Part shown: positions 40,738 through 48,902 of the stretch, piece by piece | Position numbering within the stretch: position 1 is the first letter of the stretch | Layout: each line of letters begins with the position of its first letter | DNA from: Promicromonospora iranensis | GTDB taxonomy: Bacteria; Actinomycetota; Actinomycetes; Actinomycetales; Cellulomonadaceae | DNA length: 64,000 nt | NCBI RefSeq assembly: GCF_028994805.1 | Contig: NZ_JAJQQP010000018.1 | Span: 1 to 64,000, forward strand | Direction: 5' to 3' | Notes under the pieces: model-generated | What the model was told of the DNA's origin: nothing | What the model saw: only the letters and a program-made list of their open reading frames with translations | Database searches by the model: none | Program-made: the position numbers and the translations under genes

Positions 40738-42438
40738 CTACCGGGCCGAGCTCTTGGCGACCCGGTCCGCACGTTCCTTCTGCTGCCGCGCCTTGGCCTC
40801 CTGCTCCCCCTTCAGCGTGGCCGACTCGAACCAGTCGAGCGCGCCCGACGTGGCGGGGTCGCGGAACACCTGGCCGTACCGGATGCGGCTGAAGAGGTCG
40901 GGCAGGCGGGCGGTCAGGTAGCCGATCGTGATCCGGCCGAGCAGCCACGCGGCGCCGAAGCCGTTCGCGAGCCCGACGACGGCCGTGAGCGCCGCCAGCC
41001 ACGCCGAGGGCGACATCGCGAGGAGGGCGACCATCCCGGCGGTGGGTGCCACCGCTACCGAGATCAGCAGGATCACCACCCAGACGTGCAGGCTGATGTT
41101 CCCCACGGCGTCGTTGGGGCCCACCCGCTGCCGCGGGTCGACGCCTGGCGACACGCCCACGGCGGCCACGAGGACCGCCGCGCCGGAGGCGGCTCCGAAC
41201 AGGGCGGGCAGGGCGGCCAGCAGGATCGGGACCGCCCACCAGGCCTGGCTGAGCACCACGAAGAGCGCCGTGACCACCAGCACCTTGGGCAGGAACACCA
41301 GCACCGCGCCCCACTGCCGCCCACGCACGTCCGCCCGGACCGAGGTCTCGTCCTGCCCGACGACGTCGAGCCACACGGCGCTGCCGTCCTGGCCGTACAT
41401 GGTGCACGCGGCGATGCCGAGCATGAAGGCGACGAACAGGCCGGAGAACGCGGCGATGACACGGAGGTCCTCGCTGGTCAGCGCGAGCGCCCCGATGAAC
41501 ACGCCGCCCCAGACGGCGGACTGCACCTCGACCATCCGCCAGCCGTCGCGGCTCCACTGCCGGAGCTCCTTGCTGATCACCGCGCCGGTCTGGGTGCGGG
41601 GCAGGAGCCCGGCTCCCGCGACCAGTCCGGCGGACCGGCGGCGGCCACGACGGCGCCGGGTGCGCGGGCTGGTCGAGGGCACCAGGAGCGGCACGGCGGC
41701 CACGATCGCCGCGCCCGCGCACAGCGCGAGGGCACCTAGCAGCAGCAGGGCTCCGCCCCAGTCGCCGCGCGCGGCACGCTCGACCGCGAGCACGGACCAG
41801 GACGTGGGGCTCATGTCCAGACCGCTCGTCACGGCGGGGTCGGTGATGCCCGTGGCCAGCAGGTCGGGCGTGCGCTGGATGGCGATCGACACCGGGATCC
41901 AGCCGGCGAACATCCCCGCGAACATCAGGCCGAACTGGATCGACGCGATCTCGATGCCGATGCGCGAGCCCATCGCGGCTCCGAGCAGGCCGTAGACCAG
42001 GCGGGACAGGGCGATGACAAACACCCAGGTCAGCAGGGCTCCGGGGATCGCCACGACCAGGGTGACGGGGTCGAGCAGTGCGGCGTGCAGGCTGACCGCG
42101 AGCAGCGCGACGAGCACCAGCGCGGCGGCGATGCTCACGTACACGCTGACCAGGAGCCCCCGGCCCAGTGCGCGCCGGGGGATGGGCAGCAACGCGAACC
42201 AGCTGGGCCGCAGCGTGCCCGCCCCGCTCATCAGCACCGGGCCGATGGCCGCCCCGAGGCCCCAGAACAGCAGGCCGAGGGTGAGGATCGAGTGCCGGGC
42301 GTCGTCACCGCCGGCGACGAACGCGGCCGCCCAGGTGGCCGCGGCCAGCAGGCTGCCGATCACCCAGCCGGCCGGGCGCATGCCCGGGGCGGTGTGGCGC
42401 AGCGTGGTCAGCTTGAGTGAGATCAGCTCCCGATCCAC
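40738..42438 (-). CDS. ABC-2-type exporter permease, large
   Basis: A 566-residue integral membrane protein with about a dozen hydrophobic segments and a cytoplasmic basic C-terminus (QQKERADRVAKSSAR). It overlaps the ATPase gene by 16 bases and has GGAGGA before its GTG start, so it is the partner permease of that ATPase. Substrate unknown. The frame is open further upstream inside the ATPase gene, but only the GTG at 42438 has a ribosome site. Confidence 0.82.
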   Translation of the reverse strand: MDRELISLKLTTLRHTAPGMRPAGWVIGSLLAAATWAAAFVAGGDDARHSILTLGLLFWGLGAAIGPVLMSGAGTLRPSWFALLPIPRRALGRGLLVSVYVSIAAALVLVALLAVSLHAALLDPVTLVVAIPGALLTWVFVIALSRLVYGLLGAAMGSRIGIEIASIQFGLMFAGMFAGWIPVSIAIQRTPDLLATGITDPAVTSGLDMSPTSWSVLAVERAARGDWGGALLLLGALALCAGAAIVAAVPLLVPSTSPRTRRRRGRRRSAGLVAGAGLLPRTQTGAVISKELRQWSRDGWRMVEVQSAVWGGVFIGALALTSEDLRVIAAFSGLFVAFMLGIAACTMYGQDGSAVWLDVVGQDETSVRADVRGRQWGAVLVFLPKVLVVTALFVVLSQAWWAVPILLAALPALFGAASGAAVLVAAVGVSPGVDPRQRVGPNDAVGNISLHVWVVILLISVAVAPTAGMVALLAMSPSAWLAALTAVVGLANGFGAAWLLGRITIGYLTARLPDLFSRIRYGQVFRDPATSGALDWFESATLKGEQEAKARQQKERADRVAKSSAR

Positions 42439-43229
42439 GCCAGGTCCTCCTCTGCGAGATCGGTGGTGCCGACGAGCTCCACGAACCGGTCCTCGAGGCT
42501 GCCGCCACCGCGGACCTCGTCGAGGGTGCCGTCGGCGAGGACCTGGCCGCGGGCGATGATCGCCACCCGGTCGCACAGCTGCTCGACGAGGCTCATCACG
42601 TGGCTGGAGATGATCACGGATCCGCCGGCGTCGGTGAACCGGCGCAAGATGGCCGTGAGCACCCGGGCCGAGACCGGGTCCACCGCCTCGTACGGCTCGT
42701 CGAGGACCAGGAGTCGGGGTGAGTGCAGCAGCGCGGTGGCCAGCCCGATCTTCTTGCGCATGCCCGTCGAGTACTCGCCCACGAGCGTGCCGAGCGCCTC
42801 GGCCTCCTCCAGCTCGAGGATGCGCAGCAGCTCGGCGGTGCGGTCCGCGACCGTCTGCGTGGGCAGCCGGCGGAACCGGCCCCAGAAGGTCAGCAGCTCA
42901 CCGCCGGTCAGCCGCTCGGGCAGGGCCAGGCCGTCGGGGAGCACACCGAGCAGCCGCTTGGCCTCGATCGGGTCGGACCACACGTCGACACCGTGCACGA
43001 GCGCCCGGCCGGCGCTCGGCCGCAGCAGACCGACCGCCATCGACAGGGCGGTGGTCTTGCCGGCACCGTTGGGGCCGACGAGGCCGAAGAACGAGCCGGG
43101 CGGTACCCGGAGGTCGATGCTGTCCACCGCCACCTTGTCGGCGAACTCGCGGCGGAGGCCCGCGAGCTCGAGCGCGGGGACCGCGCCACCCGGTGGCGCG
43201 CTGTTCGGGGTCGAGGGCTCTGGGGTCAT
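42423..43229 (-). CDS. ABC transporter ATP-binding protein
   Basis: A 268-residue ATPase. Walker A GPNGAGKTT lies at about 52-60, the signature is YSTGMRKKIGLATALLHSP, and Walker B is LLVLDEPYEAVDP; the H-loop is SSHVM. It is of the multidrug/antibiotic exporter (CcmA-like) type. It diverges from a histidine kinase gene across 133 bases with a perfect palindrome, which suggests that the two-component system controls the exporter. Confidence 0.92.
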   Translation of the reverse strand: MTPEPSTPNSAPPGGAVPALELAGLRREFADKVAVDSIDLRVPPGSFFGLVGPNGAGKTTALSMAVGLLRPSAGRALVHGVDVWSDPIEAKRLLGVLPDGLALPERLTGGELLTFWGRFRRLPTQTVADRTAELLRILELEEAEALGTLVGEYSTGMRKKIGLATALLHSPRLLVLDEPYEAVDPVSARVLTAILRRFTDAGGSVIISSHVMSLVEQLCDRVAIIARGQVLADGTLDEVRGGGSLEDRFVELVGTTDLAEEDLAWIGS

Positions 43230-43292
43230 GCACCCAACCTGCCGGGTGGGGACGGAACGCGCATCGGCTGATCGGCCATCGCCGTGGCGCGG

Positions 43293-43314
43293 GGTCTGGC
43301 CGATCGGCCAGACC
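43293..43314. promoter_or_regulatory. Perfect 22-base palindrome between exporter and two-component genes
   Basis: GGTCTGGCCGA (43293-43303) is followed directly by its reverse complement (43304-43314). It is placed between divergent transcription units, 64 bases from the ATPase start and 49 from the kinase start. It is a good candidate binding site of the response regulator. Confidence 0.6.
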
Positions 43315-43362
43315 TGCCCCGATCCGTGGCCGTGGCACGCGGCGGGTACCTATTCTCGACGC

Positions 43363-44616
43363 ATGGTCAGCGAGGCACTCCCGGTCGCGGGCGGACGGCG
43401 GTCCGCGCTCGCCGGGCTGAGCCCGTTACGGGCGCCGCGGACCGGCGTCCAGTGGGTCGTGGACTGCCTGCTGTTCGTCCTCGCGCTCCTGGTCTGGGCC
43501 TCGTACCTGGACCCGGCGCGGGACCTGACACCGGGGATCCCGGACTGGTTCCTGCCCTGGGATTACGCCATGGGCATCCTGTCCTGCTGTGCGCTCTGGT
43601 GGACCCGCAGCCACCCGCTGGCGGTCGGTCTGGTGGTCTTCGTGCCGGCGGCGCTGTCCGCGAGCGCGGCATTCGCCGTCGTCGTCGTCATCTACCGGAT
43701 GGCGGCCCACCTGCGCCCCCAGGTCTCGGTACCGCTCGTCGTCGGGTACCTCGCGGCGGCGATCCCGTACCACGCTCTCTTTCCCATCCCGGGGGTGGAC
43801 TGGCCGTCGTACCTGATCGTGATCACGCTCCTGCACCTCCTGGCGCTCAGCCTCGGGCTGCTCGCGCGGTCCAGACGGCTCGTGCTGGAGGGCCTGCACG
43901 CCGAGGCCGCGCGGGAGCGGGCGCTGGCGGCGGCACGGCTCGAGGGAGCGCGCCGGGTGGAGCGAGAACGCATCGCCCGCGAGATGCACGACGTGCTGGC
44001 CCACCGGGTCTCGTTGCTCTCGGTGCACGCCGGGGCGCTGGAGTACCGCACGGCGGGTGAGGCGCCGCCCACGCTCGACGAGGTGCGCGCGGCGGCGGCG
44101 GTGATCCGGCACAACGCGCACCTGGCCGTCGAGGAGCTGCGGCAGGTGCTGGTGGTGCTGCGGAGCCCCGCGGCGACGGGCACCGCGCCCGAGAAGGCGC
44201 CGGACGCTCCACCCGAGCGCCCGCAGCCGCTGCTCCGGGACGTCCCGCAGCTGGTGGACGAGGCACAGGGCGCCGGGCAGCGGGTCAGCGCGCGGCTGGA
44301 CCTCGAACCGCTCGCCGAGCTCCCGGACAACGTGCAGCGCACGGTCTACCGGTTGGTGCAGGAAGGGTTGACGAACGCTCGCAAGCACGCGGCCGGGGCG
44401 GTCGTCACCGTCGACGTCGGCCCGGGCGACGGGCAGGTGCGCGTCGAGGTGGCCAACGTGCTGCCGGTCGGGGTGACCGCGAGCGAGATCCCCGGCATCG
44501 GTGCGGGGCTGGTCGGGCTGGCCGAACGGGTCCGGCTGGACGGCGGCCGGTTCGAGCACGGCGTCCGCGACGGTGCGTTCCGCCTGGCCGCGTACCTGCC
44601 GTGGGACCGCGCATGA
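43363..44616 (+). CDS. Sensor histidine kinase (HisKA_3 / NarL-partner type)
   Basis: A 417-residue membrane kinase. Residues 30-170 contain about five hydrophobic segments with little extracellular loop, as in intramembrane-sensing kinases. The phosphoacceptor is His209 in RERIAREMHDVLAHRVSLLSVHAG. The ATPase part shows VYRLVQEGLTNARKHAAGA and GIGAGLVGLAERVRLDGGRF. TATTCT (43351-43356) lies six bases before the ATG, so the message is probably leaderless. It overlaps the response regulator (ATGA). Confidence 0.93.
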   Translation: MVSEALPVAGGRRSALAGLSPLRAPRTGVQWVVDCLLFVLALLVWASYLDPARDLTPGIPDWFLPWDYAMGILSCCALWWTRSHPLAVGLVVFVPAALSASAAFAVVVVIYRMAAHLRPQVSVPLVVGYLAAAIPYHALFPIPGVDWPSYLIVITLLHLLALSLGLLARSRRLVLEGLHAEAARERALAAARLEGARRVERERIAREMHDVLAHRVSLLSVHAGALEYRTAGEAPPTLDEVRAAAAVIRHNAHLAVEELRQVLVVLRSPAATGTAPEKAPDAPPERPQPLLRDVPQLVDEAQGAGQRVSARLDLEPLAELPDNVQRTVYRLVQEGLTNARKHAAGAVVTVDVGPGDGQVRVEVANVLPVGVTASEIPGIGAGLVGLAERVRLDGGRFEHGVRDGAFRLAAYLPWDRA

Positions 44617-45365
44617 CGCCGGTCCGGGTCGTGCTGGTGGACGACGACGCGCTGGTCCTCCAGGGGCTGCGCCTGATGCTCGCCGGAGCGCCGGGCATCG
44701 ACGTGGTCGGTGACGCGGACGACGGCGACGGGCTGGTCGACCTGGTGCGCGAGGCGACGCCGGACGTCGTGCTGCTGGACCTCCGCATGCCGCGGCTCGA
44801 CGGTGTCGCCGCGCTCCGCGACCTCCGGAGGGCTCCGGACGTCCCGCAACCCGCGGTGATCGTGCTGACCACGTTCGACGCGGAGCCGGTGGTCCTCGAC
44901 GCTGTGCGCGCCGGTGCGTCGGGGTTCCTGCTCAAGCACACCCCGCCGGCCGACATCGTCCGGGCGATCCGTTCGGCGGCCGACGGCGAGCCGACCGTGT
45001 CGCCCGCCGTGCTGCGGCGGCTGATCGATCACGTGGCCGACACGTCAGGGGATGTCGGGGCCGCCCGGGCGGGTGCCGGCGCCGCGACGTCCGGCGCCGC
45101 GACGGAGGCCGGAGCGGACAGCCTCGCACCGCTCACGGACCGGGAGCGGCAGGTCGCGGCCGCCGTCGCCGAGGGCCTCGGCAACGCCGAGATCGCCCGC
45201 CGGCTGTACCTGTCGCACGGTTCGGTCAAGGCGCACATCTCGAGCGCCCTGACCAAGCTGGGCCTGGAGAACCGCACCCAGCTCGCGATCGCCGCCCACA
45301 CCGCGGGGATCGCCGGTACACGGCCCTCGGCCCCGCCCGGTCCCCGAGCAGGACCCGTCATCTGA
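44613..45365 (+). CDS. LuxR/NarL-type response regulator
   Basis: A 250-residue DNA-binding regulator. The receiver domain has acidic residues at VDDDALV and phosphoacceptor Asp56 in VVLLDLRMP, with the conserved LKHTP lysine. The LuxR HTH is LTDRERQVAAAVAEGLGNAEIARRLYLSHGSVKAHISSALTKLGLENRTQLA. Between them a 35-residue Ala/Gly linker is unusually long. The last codons belong to an 18-base tandem duplication (45346-45380). Confidence 0.93.
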   Translation: MTPVRVVLVDDDALVLQGLRLMLAGAPGIDVVGDADDGDGLVDLVREATPDVVLLDLRMPRLDGVAALRDLRRAPDVPQPAVIVLTTFDAEPVVLDAVRAGASGFLLKHTPPADIVRAIRSAADGEPTVSPAVLRRLIDHVADTSGDVGAARAGAGAATSGAATEAGADSLAPLTDRERQVAAAVAEGLGNAEIARRLYLSHGSVKAHISSALTKLGLENRTQLAIAAHTAGIAGTRPSAPPGPRAGPVI

Positions 45366-45380
45366 GCAGGACCCGTCATC
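45346..45380. repeat. 18-base tandem duplication at a convergent gene end
   Basis: GAGCAGGACCCGTCATC occurs at 45346-45362 and 45364-45380. The first copy encodes the end of the response regulator; the second contains the stop codon of the convergent AraC gene (45376-45378). Confidence 0.8.
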
Positions 45381-46401
45381 CCGCGCCGGCGGCGGCGGTC
45401 TCCCGGAACCGGCCGGGCGGCTGCCCCGTCCACCGCCGGAACGTCCGCGAGAAGGAGGCGGCGTCCGAGAACCCCACGAGGTAGGCGACCTCGCCCACGG
45501 ACGTCCGGCCCGCCCGCAGGTAGTCGGTCGCGAGCTCCCGGCGCACGTCGTCGACGACCTGCCGAAAACCGGTGCCCTCGGCACGGAGCCGACGGAACAG
45601 CGTCGAGCGGCTGCAGTGGAGCCGGGCCGCCACGGCGTCCGCGCTGACCTCTCCCTCGTGCACCACCGTGCGCACGAGGTCCTCCACCCGCTCGTGGAAG
45701 GTCTCCGGTGGCGGACGCCGGGCCAGCAGCGCGTCCCCTTTCTCCCGCAGGACACCGAAGACGTAGCGGGGGTGCCGCGCCACCGGCCAGGAACCCACCT
45801 CGGGGTGGAGCTCGATCGCGGTGCGCGGGGCGGCGAACCGGACGGGGCAGCCCAGCACGCGCTCGTACTCGTCCGGGCGCTCCGGTGTCTCGCGGGTGAG
45901 GTCCACGCGCAGCACGTGGGACCGGTCCAGGAACCGCCGCGGACCGCAGACCAGGCGCGCGACGGCCTCCTCGGACAGCTCGGGCCCCGGTCCCACCGGT
46001 CGGCGCTCGACCAGCAGCAGCCGGTCCCCGGAGCGTTCGGCCTCGAACCGCGGACCGTCGTCGCCCGTGTCGATCTCCAGCGCGAGCCGTCCGTACCGCT
46101 GGAGCTGGTGCAGGGCGGTGGCCATGTCGGGGGCGGCCTCCATGATCAGACCGACGATCGAGACGTCCGCCATCGCGACCTCGGCCCCGTGGTGGAGCGC
46201 CAGGGCCTCGTCGTCCAGAGCGACACGGGCCGCGCGCAGGAGCTCCAGGTAGCGCGGCAGCGGGACGCGCTCGTCGGGGTCACGCAGCCGCGCACGCGAC
46301 AGGCCGGAGGCCGCGGCGAGGGCGTCGGCGTCGGCGCCGTGCGCCTCGGCGTAGGTGAGCAGCCCGGCGACCAGACCGGCCGCTATCGTCGCTCGTCGCA
46401 C
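45376..46401 (-). CDS. AraC family transcriptional regulator
   Basis: A 341-residue regulator. The N-terminal domain (VPLPRYLELLRAARVALDDEALALHHGAEVAMADVSIVGLIMEAAPDMATALHQLQRY) is of the Arabinose_bd type found in OruR/ArgR-like regulators. The C-terminal AraC HTH pair is VSADAVAARLHCSRSTLFRRLRAEG and TSVGEVAYLVGFSDAASFSRTFRRWTGQPPGRFR. The GTG at 46401 has GAGGAGG upstream; the frame opens at 46566. It diverges from a small membrane protein gene, its probable target. Confidence 0.92.
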   Translation of the reverse strand: MRRATIAAGLVAGLLTYAEAHGADADALAAASGLSRARLRDPDERVPLPRYLELLRAARVALDDEALALHHGAEVAMADVSIVGLIMEAAPDMATALHQLQRYGRLALEIDTGDDGPRFEAERSGDRLLLVERRPVGPGPELSEEAVARLVCGPRRFLDRSHVLRVDLTRETPERPDEYERVLGCPVRFAAPRTAIELHPEVGSWPVARHPRYVFGVLREKGDALLARRPPPETFHERVEDLVRTVVHEGEVSADAVAARLHCSRSTLFRRLRAEGTGFRQVVDDVRRELATDYLRAGRTSVGEVAYLVGFSDAASFSRTFRRWTGQPPGRFRETAAAGAG

Positions 46402-46510
46402 CGTGTGCTCCTCCTCGGATCGGGGTCCCGGAGACTCCTGACCCGCAGGATCAGGGACCCTGACACAGCGGATCATTCCGGTGCCGGGACACCGGGACAA
46501 GACTGGCCGC

Positions 46511-46954
46511 ATGGATACCTCGACCAGGTCGGCGACGATCGACACGATCACACCCCTGCGGCGCAACCTGATGCGTGCCTGCTATCTGCTCATGGTGGTG
46601 GGGCTCGCCCTCGTCGCCTGGCCACGGCTGCTCACGTCCGGGTTCGACCGGCCACTGATCGAAGGCACCTTCGACGCCGTGCTGTGCGCTCTGCAGCTGC
46701 TCTCGGTCGTCGGGTTGTTCGCTCCGGTGCGGATGGCCGCCATGCTCGTGTTCGAGGTGCTGTGGAAGGCGATCTGGGTGCTCGTGGTCGCGGTGCCGAT
46801 GCTGTGGAGCGGCGGCCTGACCACGGAGGCCTCCGAGACCCTGTTCGCCTTCTCCTTCGCGGTCCCGTTCGTCTTCATCATCCCCTGGCGCGCACTGGCC
46901 CGTGACCTCCTCCGAGGACGTGAGCCCTGGCGCGCGGCGTCGACCGCAAAGTAA
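46511..46954 (+). CDS. Small integral membrane protein, unknown function
   Basis: A 147-residue protein with four hydrophobic segments (ACYLLMVVGLALVAWP, AVLCALQLLSVVGLFAPV, MLVFEVLWKAIWVLVVAVPML, LFAFSFAVPFVFIIPW). I do not recognise a named family. The ATG at 46511 lies 110 bases from the AraC start; AAGACT six bases before it could be a -10. Control by the AraC regulator is inferred from position only. Confidence 0.75.
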   Translation: MDTSTRSATIDTITPLRRNLMRACYLLMVVGLALVAWPRLLTSGFDRPLIEGTFDAVLCALQLLSVVGLFAPVRMAAMLVFEVLWKAIWVLVVAVPMLWSGGLTTEASETLFAFSFAVPFVFIIPWRALARDLLRGREPWRAASTAK

Positions 46955-46990
46955 GGGGAACCTTCCTACACAATCCCCCCTAAGTGTGGC

Positions 46991-46996
46991 TAGGGT
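46991..46996 (+). promoter_or_regulatory. -10-like element of the menJ-nuo operon
   Basis: TAGGGT at 46991-46996 would place transcription start near 47003, just in front of the Rex site. A clear -35 was not found. Confidence 0.4.
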
Positions 46997-47003
46997 GTCG
47001 GTG

Positions 47004-47021
47004 TTGTGACAGGGTTCACAA
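47004..47021. promoter_or_regulatory. Rex operator
   Basis: TTGTGACAGGGTTCACAA is an 18-base inverted repeat fitting the Rex consensus TTGTGAAnnnnTTCACAA at all but one position. It lies about 90 bases upstream of the first gene of the menJ-nuo operon, and rex is encoded in the same window. Confidence 0.85.
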
Positions 47022-47043
47022 GGGCTTGTCGTGAAGCCCTGTC
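47009..47043 (+). promoter_or_regulatory. Potential leader stem-loop overlapping the Rex operator
   Basis: GACAGGGTTCAC (47009-47020) can pair with GTGAAGCCCTGTC (47031-47043) with one bulged base around an 11-base loop. In the RNA it would form a stable 5' leader hairpin. Confidence 0.5.
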
Positions 47044-47094
47044 GAATCCCGCACAGCATGGTCAGCACCGACCGGCTGCGGGTTCCCAACGGGG

Positions 47095-48405
47095 GTGAAC
47101 GTGCGAACTGCAAGACGCGACGACGCGGACGTCATCGTGGTGGGCGCCGGCCCGGCCGGGTCGTCCACCGCGCACTGGTGCGCCGCCGCGGGCCTCGACG
47201 TGCTCCTGCTGGAGAAGGGCGAGTTCCCGCGGGACAAGATCTGCGGCGACGGCCTGACGCCGCGCGCCGTGGCCGAGCTGGTCCGCATGGGCGTCCCCAC
47301 CCGCGAGGAGGACGGCTGGATCCGCAACCGCGGCCTGCGCGTCCACGGCGGAGGTCGCTCCTACGAGCTGGACTGGCCGACCCTCACGACCTACCCGGGC
47401 TACGGCATGGCCCGCGCCCGGATGACGCTGGACCACACCCTGGCCCAGCACGCGCAGGCCAGCGGCGCCAAGCTGCTCGAGCGCACCAAGGTCACCGGAC
47501 CGCTCCGCGACGACGACGGGCGGGTGGTCGGTGTCACCGCCCAGCCGCTCGACCCGCGCGGCCGCGCCGACGGCCCGGTCACCGAGCTGCGCGCCCCCGT
47601 GGTGGTGGCTGCCGACGGCGTCAGCTCCCGCTTCTCGCTCGCGATCGGGCGCGAGCGCCGCGACGACCGCCCGATGGGCACCGCCGTCCGCGCGTACTAC
47701 CGCACACCGCGGCACGAGGACCCGTTCATGGAGTCCCACCTCGAGCTGTGGGACGGCGAGCCCGGCAAGAGCGACCTGCTCCCGGGCTACGGCTGGATCT
47801 TCCCGCTCGGTGACGGCACGGTGAACGTGGGCCTCGGCAGCGTCCACTCCACCCCCGCCAGGCAGTCGGCGGCGGGCATCGACTACCGGCGCCTCATGGA
47901 GACCTGGCTGGCCAAGAGCGCGCCGGAGGGCTGGGACCTGGTGCACGAGCCGGAGCGCGGCCCGATCCGCGGTGCGGCTCTGCCGATGGGCTACAACCGC
48001 GGCCCGCTGTACGCGGACGGCGTGCTCCTGGCCGGCGACTCCGCCGGCATGGTGAGCCCGTTCAACGGCGAGGGCATCGCCTACGGGCTGCAGGCCGGCC
48101 GGGTCGCCGCCGAGGCGATCAGCCAGGCCCGCCACCAGAGCACCGACTCGGCCCGCGAGGCCACGCTCGGTACCTACGCCGACCGCATGCGCGCGGACCT
48201 CGGCGGCTACTACACGCTGGGCCGCTGGTTCGTGCGGCTCATCGAGCACCCCGAGATCATGCGGCTCTGCGTCCGGTACGGACTGCCCCGCAAGGTGGTC
48301 ATGCAGTTCACGCTCAAGCTCCTGTCCGACTGCTACGAGCCGCAGGGCGGCGACTGGATCGATCGCGTCATCGCGGGTCTGACCAGGGTGGTCCCGAGCT
48401 CATGA
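47095..48405 (+). CDS. menJ: Geranylgeranyl-reductase family flavoprotein, probably menaquinone reductase MenJ
   Basis: A 436-residue FAD enzyme. The N-terminal dinucleotide fold is DVIVVGAGPAGSSTAHWCAAAGLDVLLLEK, followed by the family motif FPRDKICGDGLTPRAV; the second FAD motif is GVLLAGDSAGMVSPFNGEGIAYGLQAG. Mycobacterial MenJ, which saturates one isoprene unit of the menaquinone tail, belongs to this family. Its position directly upstream of nuoA, which encodes the quinone-reducing complex, supports this. GTG start; a second GTG two codons later is possible. Confidence 0.85.
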   Translation: MNVRTARRDDADVIVVGAGPAGSSTAHWCAAAGLDVLLLEKGEFPRDKICGDGLTPRAVAELVRMGVPTREEDGWIRNRGLRVHGGGRSYELDWPTLTTYPGYGMARARMTLDHTLAQHAQASGAKLLERTKVTGPLRDDDGRVVGVTAQPLDPRGRADGPVTELRAPVVVAADGVSSRFSLAIGRERRDDRPMGTAVRAYYRTPRHEDPFMESHLELWDGEPGKSDLLPGYGWIFPLGDGTVNVGLGSVHSTPARQSAAGIDYRRLMETWLAKSAPEGWDLVHEPERGPIRGAALPMGYNRGPLYADGVLLAGDSAGMVSPFNGEGIAYGLQAGRVAAEAISQARHQSTDSAREATLGTYADRMRADLGGYYTLGRWFVRLIEHPEIMRLCVRYGLPRKVVMQFTLKLLSDCYEPQGGDWIDRVIAGLTRVVPSS

Positions 48406-48463
48406 GCAGTCGCACGCAGCGCATCACGCATCCGAAGGGCACGTCGTCCACGAAGGGCACAGC

Positions 48464-48823
48464 ATGAACCCCTACGTACCGATCCTGATCCTCATGGCGA
48501 TCGGGGCCGTCCTGGCGCTCGGTGGCGTCGCCGCGAGCGCCGTCATCGGCCCCAAGCGGTACAACCGCGCCAAGCTCGACTCGTACGAGTGCGGCATCGA
48601 GCCGACCCCGCACGCGGTGGGCGGCGGGCGGCTGCCGATCAAGTACTACCTGGTGGCGATGACATTCATCGTCTTCGACATCGAGGTCGTCTTCCTCTAC
48701 CCGTGGGCCGTGGACTTCACGACGCTCGCGACGTTCGGGCTGGTGGCGATGCTGGCGTTCCTGGCGCTGATCACCGTGCCGTTCGTCTACGAGTGGCGCC
48801 GCGGCGGTTTCGACTGGGTCTGA
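48464..48823 (+). CDS. nuoA: NADH-quinone oxidoreductase subunit A
   Basis: A 119-residue membrane subunit with three transmembrane helices. KRYNRAKLDSYECGIEPTPHAVGGGRLPIKYYLVAMTFIVFDIEVVFLYPWAV is diagnostic, including the Cys of the quinone-side loop. It is the first nuo gene, 58 bases after menJ; the gap contains GAAGGGCAC twice but no terminator, so one operon is likely. Confidence 0.97.
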   Translation: MNPYVPILILMAIGAVLALGGVAASAVIGPKRYNRAKLDSYECGIEPTPHAVGGGRLPIKYYLVAMTFIVFDIEVVFLYPWAVDFTTLATFGLVAMLAFLALITVPFVYEWRRGGFDWV

Positions 48824-48902
48824 GCAAGCAAGCGACTTCACGCGCGGCGCCTGACGGCGCCGGGCAGCGACGCCGGGCGGGTCCCGGCAGCAAGGAGGGG
48901 AC

